Translations under genes and position numbers: made by a program
Notes under the pieces: model-generated
What the model was told of the DNA's origin: nothing
Databases searched by the model: none
Seen by the model: the letters and a program-made list of their open reading frames with translations, nothing else
In this document: in pieces, positions 34,915 to 42,655 of the stretch
How the letters are laid out: each line of letters begins with the position of its first letter
Position numbering within the stretch: position 1 is the stretch's first letter
Origin: Gemmatimonadota bacterium
GTDB taxonomy: Bacteria; Gemmatimonadota; Gemmatimonadetes; Longimicrobiales; Gaopeijiaceae
NCBI GenBank assembly: GCA_022340865.1
Contig: JAJDNC010000072.1
Location: 1 to 48,818, forward strand
Length of the DNA: 48,818 nucleotides
Reading direction: 5' to 3'

Positions 34915-35412
34915 CTACCTCGCCGGTTCGAGGTCACGGATCTTGTCCCGGAGCTCGGCCGCGCGCTCGAAGTCCTCTGCGTCCACGGCCCGCTGGAGCT
35001 TCCTGCGCAGTCCCTCGAGGCGCTTCTCCATCTCGTTGGCGCTGGGGTCCGGTGGCAGGTACACCTTGCCGACGTGCTGTGTGGCGCCGTGGATCCGTCG
35101 CAGCAGGCCCCGGAGCTGGGTCTCGAAGGTCGCATAGCAGTGCGGACAGCCCAGCCGGCCCGTCTCCCGGAAGTCCGCGAACGTGAGGCCGCAGAAATCG
35201 CACGTGACTTCGGGGTCGCCCTCCTCACCCGAGGAGGTCTGCCCCATCTGGGCCAGGAAGTCGGTCAGGGGGATGTTCACCGACTCCGGCGAGGTCTCCA
35301 AACCCTTCGCCGCCGCGCACTTCTCGCACAGGTGGTACGTGGACATCTCGTTGTTCACGATCTGCGTCAGGTGAACCACCGCGTCACCGGATCCACAGTT
35401 GTCACAGACCAT
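34915..35412 (-). CDS. mcsA: McsA, zinc-binding activator of McsB
   Basis: 165-aa protein with four CxxC pairs (Cys3/6, 29/32, 71/74, 89/92) for two zinc sites. A C-terminal UVR motif ([29 protein letters not shown], about residues 133-161) matches the motif in UvrB/UvrC and in ClpC. McsA activates McsB and links it to ClpC. It is 47 nt downstream of lolD and directly upstream of mcsB, so the three genes probably share a message. Confidence 0.95.
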   Translation of the reverse strand: MVCDNCGSGDAVVHLTQIVNNEMSTYHLCEKCAAAKGLETSPESVNIPLTDFLAQMGQTSSGEEGDPEVTCDFCGLTFADFRETGRLGCPHCYATFETQLRGLLRRIHGATQHVGKVYLPPDPSANEMEKRLEGLRRKLQRAVDAEDFERAAELRDKIRDLEPAR

Positions 35413-35459
35413 GTCTCACATCTCGCTCCGATCCCACGAGGCCGTCCGTCCAGCACCCG

Positions 35460-36182
35460 CTACCCCGGAAGCATCGGTTGGAGCCGTCCATCGGTCAGAA
35501 GGAGGGATCGGTCGGCCCGGGCGGCGAGATCGCTGTTGTGCGTCACGACCACCATGCAGAGCCGGTGCGCCTCCTTCAGGTCGAAGAGCAGATCGTGCAG
35601 CCGCTGGCTGGTGTGATTGTCCAGGTTTCCGGACGGCTCGTCCGCCAGGAGCACCAGGGGACGATTGACCAGAGCCCGGGCCACCGCCACCCGCTGCTGC
35701 TCGCCTCCCGAGAGCTGACTTGGCTTGTGCGAGTCCCGGTGCTCCACCCCCACCGCCGCCAGCAGCTCTCTCGCCCGCTCCCGGGCCTCCGCCACCGACG
35801 CCCCGGCCAGGAGCGCCGGCATCATGACGTTCTCCATGGCGTCGAACTCCCGGAGCAGGTGATGGAACTGGAAGACGAAGCCCACGTACCGGTTCCGCAC
35901 CGCCGCCAGCTCCTCCTCCTGGAGGCCCGCCACCGCACGGCCTCCGAGGAGGACATCGCCTCCGGACGGGCGGTCCAGTGCCCCCAGGAGGTGCAGGAGC
36001 GTGGACTTGCCCGCGCCGCTGGCGCCCACGATCGCCACGGCCTCCCCCGCCCGCACCTCGAGGTCCACGCCCTCGAGGACGCGCAGCTCGCCGCCGTCTC
36101 CTCCGACGTAGCTCTTCTGCACCCCCCGAGCCACCACCGGGAGGACGCCTTCCGAGGCCTGCGAGGGGGCGCCGTCACTCAT
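35460..36182 (-). CDS. lolD: LolD-type lipoprotein-releasing ABC transporter ATPase
   Basis: ATPase of the LolCDE complex, which extracts lipoproteins from the inner membrane for delivery to the outer membrane. The 240-aa product has Walker [10 protein letters not shown] (residues 53-61), the Q-loop, signature [15 protein letters not shown] and Walker [14 protein letters not shown], plus H-loop VVTHNSD. ATG at 36182 lies inside the 3' end of the permease gene (8-nt overlap), so the two are tightly coupled. LolA/LolB are not in this window. Confidence 0.93.
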   Translation of the reverse strand: MSDGAPSQASEGVLPVVARGVQKSYVGGDGGELRVLEGVDLEVRAGEAVAIVGASGAGKSTLLHLLGALDRPSGGDVLLGGRAVAGLQEEELAAVRNRYVGFVFQFHHLLREFDAMENVMMPALLAGASVAEARERARELLAAVGVEHRDSHKPSQLSGGEQQRVAVARALVNRPLVLLADEPSGNLDNHTSQRLHDLLFDLKEAHRLCMVVVTHNSDLAARADRSLLLTDGRLQPMLPG

Positions 36183-37428
36183 GGCGGATGGCGTCCACGG
36201 GCTCCAGGCGGGACGCCTGGTACGCGGGGTAGATGGTGGCCAGGAACGAGATCAGCACGCTGGCGCCCACGATCTTCGCCACGTCGCTGATCTGCACGGC
36301 CACCGGGAGGTGGTTCACGAAATAGACGTCCTCCGGGATGGGGATGATCTCGTAGCGCTTGAGGATGAAGCAGAGGACGAGGCCGAAGATCGTGCCCGCC
36401 ACCGTGCCGACGACGCCGATCCACGCCCCCTGGAGGATGAACACCTTGAGGATCCCGCCGCGGGTCATGCCCATGGCCTTGAGGATCCCGATCTCCCGCG
36501 TCCGGTCGGAGACCACCATCACCAGGGTGCTGACAATGTTGAACGCGGCGACCACGACGATGAGGAAGAGGATCAGGCCCATGGCCAGCTTCTCCAGCTT
36601 CAGGGCGCTGAAGAGCGAGCGGTTGGTGGTGATCCAGCTCTCCACGTCGTAGTTCATCCCCAGGCGGTTCTGGATGCTGTCCCCGATGGCCGTGGCCATC
36701 GACGGATCCGAGGTGCGCACCCCCACGCCGGAGACCTCGTCGGCCTGGATGCCCAGCAGCTTCTGGGCGTCCGCCAGCGTGGTGTAGACGTTGCCGGTGT
36801 CGTACTCGTACATCCCGGTGGTGAACGTTCCCGTCACCTGGAAGGGCTGGATCTGCGGGTGCAGCCCGAAGATGTCGGTCTTCAGGTTCTCCATGGCGAC
36901 GACCGTGAGGGTGTCGCCCGTGTAGACCTGCATGCGGTCGGCCAGGCCGCTGCCCACGAGCATCGGCGGGAGCCCGGACTTGGGCCGCTTCAGGCTCAGC
37001 ACGCCCTGGATGATCTTCCGGTCCATCTCCGTCGTCGCGGATCGGACGGTGTCCACGCTGACGCCGTAGAGGTGCGCCGCCTGGGCGTAGCGGCCGTCGG
37101 GGCTCGCGCGTACCAGGGACACGTCCGTGAGGACGAAGGGCGCGGCGCCCACCACGCCGGGCACCGAGAGCACCGTGTCCACCACCCCCTTCCAGTTGTC
37201 CATGCGCAGGCTGCTCCCCTGCTGCAGGATCATGACGTGGGGGGTTGACTCCAGGATCTTGCCCTTCAGGTCCTTCTGCATGCCGGTCATCACCGCGATG
37301 ACCACTACCAATGCCGTCACGCCCACGATGACGCCGCCCAGGGCGATCCACGTGATGAGCGAAAGGAGCCCCCGGCGCCGGCCGGCGCCCAGGTAGTGGC
37401 GTGCGATGAACCAGTAGAGCCGGCCCAT
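36175..37428 (-). CDS. LolC/LolE-family lipoprotein-releasing permease
   Basis: FtsX/MacB-type permease of 417 aa. It has one N-terminal membrane span (LITWIALGGVIVGVTALVVVIAVMTG), a large periplasmic domain (residues about 60-270) and three C-terminal spans ending EPVDAIRHE, the conserved LolC/E tail. With the overlapping lolD it forms the transporter; a single permease suggests a homodimer (as in LolF-type systems) or a partner elsewhere. ATG at 37428 is chosen because it sits right before the first span; an upstream start at 37467 adds 13 residues. It is 51 nt downstream of lysS. Confidence 0.92.
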   Translation of the reverse strand: MGRLYWFIARHYLGAGRRRGLLSLITWIALGGVIVGVTALVVVIAVMTGMQKDLKGKILESTPHVMILQQGSSLRMDNWKGVVDTVLSVPGVVGAAPFVLTDVSLVRASPDGRYAQAAHLYGVSVDTVRSATTEMDRKIIQGVLSLKRPKSGLPPMLVGSGLADRMQVYTGDTLTVVAMENLKTDIFGLHPQIQPFQVTGTFTTGMYEYDTGNVYTTLADAQKLLGIQADEVSGVGVRTSDPSMATAIGDSIQNRLGMNYDVESWITTNRSLFSALKLEKLAMGLILFLIVVVAAFNIVSTLVMVVSDRTREIGILKAMGMTRGGILKVFILQGAWIGVVGTVAGTIFGLVLCFILKRYEIIPIPEDVYFVNHLPVAVQISDVAKIVGASVLISFLATIYPAYQASRLEPVDAIRHE

Positions 37429-37479
37429 CGCGCTACCGACCCCGCGCGCTGAAGGGTCGCCCGGCACCGGCGCGTGCGC

Positions 37480-39009
37480 TCACTCGTCCGCCCTCAGCAC
37501 GGGAAACAGGATCACGTCGCGGATGGATGACTGGTTCGTGAGGAGCATGACCAGACGGTCCACGCCCATACCCACGCCTCCCGTGGGGGGCATGCCGTAC
37601 TCCAGGGCGCGGATGTAGTCCTCGTCGATCTGCTGTGCCTCGTCGTCGCCCTCGGCACGGAGCCGCGCTTGACCCTCGAAGCGCTCGCGCTGATCCAGCG
37701 GGTCGTTGAGCTCCGAGAAGCCGTTGAACATCTCCACACCCGCGATGTAGAGCTCGAAGCGCTCGGTGGTACCGGCGGCGTCGTCCCGCCTGGGCTTCGC
37801 CAGCGGGGACAGCTCCCGAGGGTAATCCAGCACGAACGTCGGCTGCACCAGCGTGGGCTCCACCAGCTCGCCGAAGAGCTTGTCGATGAGCTTGCCCCGC
37901 CCCGCCCCCGCCAGCTCCGGAATGGACAGATCTTCAGCCCGGCGCCGGAGCTCCCCTTCCCCCATGTCACGCACGTCGGAGGCGAGGGCGTCCGACAGCG
38001 CATCCAGCAGTCGGATGCGCCGGAACGGCCTCGTCACCCGGATCTCGTGGTCGCCGAAGGTGAGGAAATCCGCTCCCGTCACCCGCTCCACCACATGGGT
38101 CACCATGCGCTCCACGAGGTCCATCTGGTCTTCGTAGTCGGTGAAGGCCTGGTACCACTCGAGCATGGTGAATTCGGGGTTGTGGAACCGGTCGATGCCC
38201 TCGTTACGGAAGTCCTTGCTGATCTCGTATACACGATCCATGCCGCCGACGATGAGCCTCTTGAGGTACAGCTCGTCGGCGATGCGCAGGAACATGGTCC
38301 GCTCCAGCGCATTGTGCACGGTCACGAAGGGACGCGCGGAGGCGCCTCCGTAGAGCGGCTGGAGGGCGGGAGTCTCCACCTCGAGAAAGCCCTCGTCGTC
38401 CAGGAAACGGCGCAGCTCGGCCACGACACGAGCCCGCGTGCGGAAGACCGCCCGCACCTCGGGGTGTACGGCCAGGTCGGCGTAGCGCTGCCGGTATCGA
38501 GCCTCTGTGTCGGTGAAGCCGGAGTGTACACGGCGCTCGCCGGTCTCGGGATCCGTCTCGACCTTGCCGAAGGGGAGCGGCCGGAGGGACTTGGCCAGCA
38601 GGGTCCAGCTCCGGACCCGGACCGTCACCTCCCCCATGCGTGTCCGGAAGACGGGCCCCTCCACGCCGAGCCAGTCGCCCAGGTCCAGGAGCTCGAGGTC
38701 GGCGAAGCGTGCGTCGCCGAGGACGTCCTTCTTGAAGTAGAGCTGAAGCCGCCCGGAGGCGTCCTCGAGATGAGCGAAGATGCTCTTGCCGTGGGCGCGC
38801 CACGCCACGACGCGGCCCGCCAGGCGCACCGTGGCGCCGTCTCCGTCCTCGCTCAGCTCGCCGGCGGTCTCCGCCTCCTCGAAGGCGCTCACGACCCCGG
38901 CGGCGTGGTGGGTGGGGTCGTAGTTGTACGCGAACGGCTCGATGCCCCGAGCCCTGAGGGCTTCGAGCTTCTCCCGCCTCGCCTTCAGGACCTGGCTGAG
39001 ATCGTCCAT
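37480..39009 (-). CDS. lysS: Lysyl-tRNA synthetase, class II
   Basis: Charges tRNA-Lys. The 509-aa product has an N-terminal OB-fold anticodon-binding domain (VRLAGRVVAWRAHGKSIFAHLED) and class II motifs: motif 1 (FLDDEGFLEVETPALQPLYGGASARPF), motif 2 (YEISKDFRNEGIDRFHNPEFTMLEWYQAF) and motif 3 (GVGMGVDRLVMLL). ATG at 39009 is 12 nt after the prfB stop, an order (prfB-lysS) also seen in other bacteria. Confidence 0.97.
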   Translation of the reverse strand: MDDLSQVLKARREKLEALRARGIEPFAYNYDPTHHAAGVVSAFEEAETAGELSEDGDGATVRLAGRVVAWRAHGKSIFAHLEDASGRLQLYFKKDVLGDARFADLELLDLGDWLGVEGPVFRTRMGEVTVRVRSWTLLAKSLRPLPFGKVETDPETGERRVHSGFTDTEARYRQRYADLAVHPEVRAVFRTRARVVAELRRFLDDEGFLEVETPALQPLYGGASARPFVTVHNALERTMFLRIADELYLKRLIVGGMDRVYEISKDFRNEGIDRFHNPEFTMLEWYQAFTDYEDQMDLVERMVTHVVERVTGADFLTFGDHEIRVTRPFRRIRLLDALSDALASDVRDMGEGELRRRAEDLSIPELAGAGRGKLIDKLFGELVEPTLVQPTFVLDYPRELSPLAKPRRDDAAGTTERFELYIAGVEMFNGFSELNDPLDQRERFEGQARLRAEGDDEAQQIDEDYIRALEYGMPPTGGVGMGVDRLVMLLTNQSSIRDVILFPVLRADE

Positions 39010-39021
39010 CGCCCGGCCCGT

Positions 39022-40132
39022 CTACGCCGCCGAGGCCGCGCCGAAGCGCTTCAGGTAGGCCTCGATGAACGGGTCGAGATCTCCGTCCATGACCCGGTGG
39101 ACGTCGCTCACCTTGAGCTCGGTCCGGTGGTCGTTGACCATCGTGTACGGCTGGAACACGTAGGAGCGGATCTGGCTGCCCCACGCGATGTCCGCCTTCG
39201 TGGCCTCGACGGCCTCCCGCTCCTTCTCGCGCTCGTCCAGCGCGTGCTGGTACAGGGCCGCGCGCAGCATCTTCATGGCCGTGGACCTGTTCTTGTGCTG
39301 CGAGCGCTCCTGCTGGCACGCCACCACGATGCCCGTGGGGATGTGGGTGATGCGTACGGCGGAGTCTGTCTTGTTGATGTGCTGGCCACCTGCGCCGGAG
39401 GCCCGGTACGTGTCGATGCGCAGATCTCCCTCGTCGATGTCGATCTCGATGTCGTCCTCCACGAGGGGGTAGACGAACACGCTGGCAAAGGACGTGTGCC
39501 TGCGCGACTGGGCGTCGAAGGGAGAGATCCGCACCAGCCGGTGCACGCCCGTCTCGGCCTTGAGGTACCCGTACGCGCTCTCGCCCTTGATCTCGAGCGT
39601 CGCGCTCTTGACGCCCGCCTCCTCGCCCGGTTGCAGGTCCAGAACGCCGACCTCGAAGTCGTGGCGCTCGGCCCACCGGGTGTACATGCGGATGAGCATC
39701 TCGGCCCAATCCTGGGACTCGGTGCCGCCGGCGCCCGGGTGGATGGTCACCAGGGCCTCCCGGTGGTCGTCCTCGCCCTGGAGCATGGTGCGCAGCTCCA
39801 GCGCCTCCACCGCGACGGCCAACGACTCCATCCCGTGCTCCCATTCGGCCGTCAGCTCCGCGTCCTCCTCTTCCTCGAGAAGCTCGGCCAGCGTCCGGAG
39901 CTCCGTCGCCTTCCGGCTCAGCTGATCCCAGGGCTCCACCCAGACCTTGATGCGGTTGGCCTCGGCGATGGTCTCCCGCGCCTTGTCCTGGTTGTCCCAG
40001 AAGCCAGGTCGCGCCATGACCTCGTCCAGCGCCGTCAGCCGCTCTCTGCGCCGCTCGAGGTCAAAGGTACCCCCTGAGCTCATCCACCTTGCTCTCCAGC
40101 TCGGCGAGACGCTCCAACTGCTCCTTGGTCAT
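39022..40132 (-). CDS. prfB: Peptide chain release factor 2, expressed by programmed +1 frameshift
   Basis: Terminates translation at UGA and UAA codons. The zero frame starts at ATG 40132 and reads 23 codons to an in-frame TGA at 40061-40063. Shifting +1 there continues the conserved protein (346 more residues, 369 in total), with the peptidyl-hydrolysis GGQ motif in GAGGQHINKTDSAVRITH. The codon-recognition region has the RF2-type SPF (VRISPFDAQSRRHTSF). Without the shift the second frame has no credible start near the N-terminal helix, so a simple start further in would truncate domain 1. Low RF2 lets the shift occur, giving autoregulation. Confidence 0.95.
40060..40075 (-). promoter_or_regulatory. 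RF2 programmed +1 frameshift site
   Basis: The minus strand reads AGGGGGTACCTTTGAC: a Shine-Dalgarno-like AGGGGG three bases before the slippery CTT, directly followed by TGA and C. This is the canonical prfB recoding signal (AGGGGG-TAT-CTT-TGA-C in E. coli). Confidence 0.95.
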
Positions 40133-40172
40133 GTGGACTCGATGGCTGAGTGTTCGGTACGGGAAGATGCGA

Positions 40173-40200
40173 GAGGGGCCGTCCCGGCGGACGGCCCCTC
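40173..40200 (-). terminator. Hairpin terminator between the zinc-ribbon gene and prfB
   Basis: A perfect 12-bp stem (GAGGGGCCGTCC / GGACGGCCCCTC) with a 4-nt CGGC loop lies 76 nt past the zinc-ribbon gene's stop and 40 nt before prfB. The following bases on the minus strand (CTCGCATCTTCCC) are only weakly U-rich. Confidence 0.75.
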
Positions 40201-40275
40201 CTCAGGCCCAACGCGCCGGAATATACCGGGGTCCCGGGGGGGCATCAACGGCGACCCGGCCCCTTCGCTGTGCCG

Positions 40276-41541
40276 CTAGAAGACTTGCTGACCCTGGGCG
40301 AGGACGTCGTTGAGCGCCTCGGTCCAATAGGTGGTTCCGGAGGCGATCTCGTCACCGACCTGATCCACGTACTCCCTCCAGGATTTCTCGATCTCGTCCT
40401 CGAAGTCCTCCTTCAGGGTTCCACCGGCCAGCGCGCGCTGATGCCGATCGGGGTTGTAGGTGATGATGTCGGAGACCAGCACGCGTGCAAGCCTCCGCGC
40501 CTTGTCGTGAGGGTCGCGCTTGCCGAAGGTGAACCCCGCCAGGGGCTGCGCGGGCGACTCCGAGGGGGCGGACGGCGCCTCCGCGGCGGGCGCAGGCTCC
40601 GGCTGGGGCTCCGGCTCCAACCCGGACCCGGGCTCCGCCGGGGGCTCCACCTCCAGGGGCGTCTCCTCCGTGGGCAGGGCCATGGTTTCCATGAAGTCCG
40701 TGCCGGTCTCCAGAGAGTCGCCGAAGGACGATCTCCCCTCCCGCGCCTCGTCCAGAGACTCCTCCACCGTACCCACGGACTCGATCTCCAGGCTTCCGGC
40801 GTCGATCTCCTCCTCCGTCTCGAACACCCACTCTTCCGGGGGCTGCATGGGCTCCGCCGCCGCCGGCGCCACCACCTCCGCCGCGATGTCCGTGTCCGCT
40901 GAGGATGGCTCGGGGATCTCCTCGGGCTCCGCCCCCTCCGGAGCCTCCGGGGTCTCCGGGAGCGCCGCGTCCTCCGCACCCTCCGGAGCCTCCGCCCTCT
41001 CGAAGGTCCAGTCGCCCGAAGGCTCTTCTTCCGGCTCCGCGGCTGCCGGGGCGTCCACCTCGGCCGGCGCCGCCACCTCCGCCGCGGAGGGCTCGGGAAT
41101 CTCCTCGGGCTCCGGCTCTGCCGGCGCCTCCGGCGCCTCCGGCGCCTCCGGGACCTCCGGGACCTCCGGGACCTCCGGAGCCTCCACCGCCTCGAAGGTC
41201 CAGTCGCCCGAAGGCTCCTCCTCGGGCTCCGCGGCTCCCGGGGTCTCCACGTCGGCCGAGGTCTCCATCTCCGGCGCGGTATCCGTGTCCGCCTCGGAGG
41301 GCTCGGGGATCGCTTCGGGCTCCGGCCATGGCTCCTCCTCCACATCGGGCTCCGGCAGCACCGGTGCCGGCGGCGGCAGGGGCGCGGGCGCCGGCGCGGC
41401 CGCCACTCCCTCCTCCGGTCGCTCCACGCGGAAGGTGGTGGCGCAGATGGAGCAGCGGACCTTCACGCCACCTGGCGGGACCTTCGCCGGGTCGACCGGA
41501 AAGGACGTCGAGCAATCGGGGCACTGGACGGTGATGACCAT
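40276..41541 (-). CDS. Zinc-ribbon protein with long Pro/Glu repeats
   Basis: 421-aa protein in three parts. Residues 1-40 form an MJ0042-type zinc ribbon (Cys7/Cys10 and Cys30/Cys33). Residues about 45-320 are disordered and acidic, with three copies of a unit IPEPS...AEPEEEPSGDWTFE; the third is diverged (PPEEWVFE). The last ~80 residues are a compact helical domain (ARRLARVLVSDIITYNPDRHQRAL...EDEIEKSWREYVDQVG). The same N- and C-terminal arrangement occurs in uncharacterised proteins of Deltaproteobacteria, from memory. No enzymatic motif is seen; a scaffold or DNA/RNA-linked role is a guess. It is 25 nt from the GGDEF gene and possibly co-transcribed with it. Confidence 0.85.
   Translation of the reverse strand: MVITVQCPDCSTSFPVDPAKVPPGGVKVRCSICATTFRVERPEEGVAAAPAPAPLPPPAPVLPEPDVEEEPWPEPEAIPEPSEADTDTAPEMETSADVETPGAAEPEEEPSGDWTFEAVEAPEVPEVPEVPEAPEAPEAPAEPEPEEIPEPSAAEVAAPAEVDAPAAAEPEEEPSGDWTFERAEAPEGAEDAALPETPEAPEGAEPEEIPEPSSADTDIAAEVVAPAAAEPMQPPEEWVFETEEEIDAGSLEIESVGTVEESLDEAREGRSSFGDSLETGTDFMETMALPTEETPLEVEPPAEPGSGLEPEPQPEPAPAAEAPSAPSESPAQPLAGFTFGKRDPHDKARRLARVLVSDIITYNPDRHQRALAGGTLKEDFEDEIEKSWREYVDQVGDEIASGTTYWTEALNDVLAQGQQVF
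41121..41179. repeat. 9-bp coding tandem repeat
   Basis: Within the zinc-ribbon protein gene, three copies of CGGCGCCTC are followed by three of CGGGACCTC, giving PEA and PEV tripeptides in the protein. The array keeps frame, so copy number can change without breaking the gene. Confidence 0.75.
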
Positions 41542-41566
41542 GGTCTTCGATTCGCGGCGTGAGGCG

Positions 41567-42589
41567 TCAGGGAAGCACTTGGATGGCTGAGGTCTCGATG
41601 TCGGGTGACGCCAGCGAGGCCGCGTTCTCGGCGGACGCGGTCTCGAGCGTCGGGAGCTGATGACGCCGATCGACGACGTACACCGACCCGGGAAGCGTCT
41701 TCGCGTAGGTCTTCATCTCCGCCGCGAGCTCGGAGATCTGTCCCGTGTGCTCGAAAGCCTGGGTCTGGTTCGTGACCACCCCGATGGACAGCGTCATGAG
41801 GGGAATGCGGTGGATGTGCCCCCTGCGGTCCTTGCCCAGGAAGTAGCCGGCCCGGCGGTCCTCCTCGGTGTACTGGTACGGGATGAGCTCGTCGAAGAGG
41901 CGGATGATCTCGTCGCAGGTACGCTCCAGGTACTCCACCGAGACGTTGAAGATGAAGTCGTCCCCGCCGATGTGCCCCACGAACCCCCCGGGCGCGAGGC
42001 CACGGACCATGTCCCGCAGGATGCGGGACAGGATGCGGATGACGCCGTCACCGTACGTGTACCCGTACCGGTCGTTGAACTCCTTGAAGTGGTCCAGGTC
42101 CGCGTAGCAGACGGCGAAGCGCTCACCGGCTTCCAGGCGGTAGGCCATGTCCCGGGCGATGTGGTTCGTGCCCGGGAGTCGGGTCGTGGGATGCACGCTG
42201 ACGTCACGATCGGCTCTGCGGAGCACCTGATCGAGGCGTAGAAGCTTCTCCCGGGGGGGCAGACCCTCGTGCACGACCTCGTCGGCGCCGGCCACCAGGC
42301 ACTCCACGGCCAGATCGGGCTCGTCGGCGGGAACGAGGACGACGAGAGGCACGATGGCCGTGAACGCATCCTGCTTCAGCGTCCGGCACAGATCGAGGAC
42401 CTCGTCGGCGTCCCGGTTGGTCTCGAGGACGAGGCACGCGGGAAAAGTGCGGTTCAACAGCGCCCGCACGTCCGCCGCCTTCGTTACGGCGAGGACGCGA
42501 AGAGCGTTCTGCTCCCCGAAACGGCCAACCAGGGGAGACGCTTCAACATGGCCCGGTCCGAAGTAGAGGACCGTTCTTTCCGCTGCCAT
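41567..42589 (-). CDS. Diguanylate-cyclase-family protein with pseudo-receiver and GGDDF motif
   Basis: 340-aa protein. Residues 1-125 resemble a response-regulator receiver, but the usual phospho-aspartate is replaced (CLVLET, Glu56 in its place) and the conserved lysine is absent (EVVHEG), so phosphorylation is unlikely. Residues about 135-315 form a GGDEF domain: the metal-binding DLD of YADLDHFKEFNDRYGYTYGDG (Asp164, Asp166) is kept, but the signature reads GGDDF (residues 208-212) with Asp for the catalytic Glu. No RxxD inhibitory site sits at the usual spacing. It may be a weak cyclase or a nucleotide-sensing remnant. ATG at 42589. Confidence 0.9.
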   Translation of the reverse strand: MAAERTVLYFGPGHVEASPLVGRFGEQNALRVLAVTKAADVRALLNRTFPACLVLETNRDADEVLDLCRTLKQDAFTAIVPLVVLVPADEPDLAVECLVAGADEVVHEGLPPREKLLRLDQVLRRADRDVSVHPTTRLPGTNHIARDMAYRLEAGERFAVCYADLDHFKEFNDRYGYTYGDGVIRILSRILRDMVRGLAPGGFVGHIGGDDFIFNVSVEYLERTCDEIIRLFDELIPYQYTEEDRRAGYFLGKDRRGHIHRIPLMTLSIGVVTNQTQAFEHTGQISELAAEMKTYAKTLPGSVYVVDRRHQLPTLETASAENAASLASPDIETSAIQVLP

Positions 42590-42655
42590 TCAACCTCTCG
42601 CGGGGGGGGACCGGTGAGGAGGTTACCGTACGGCCGAGTTCGATGTCAAACCTTG

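Noticed and set aside
41000..41216. CRISPR-like spaced direct repeats (two near-identical ~26-bp copies at 41000 and 41192)
   Set aside because: They are in-frame coding repeats encoding the PSGDWTFE unit of one protein, with only two close copies and no spacer pattern.
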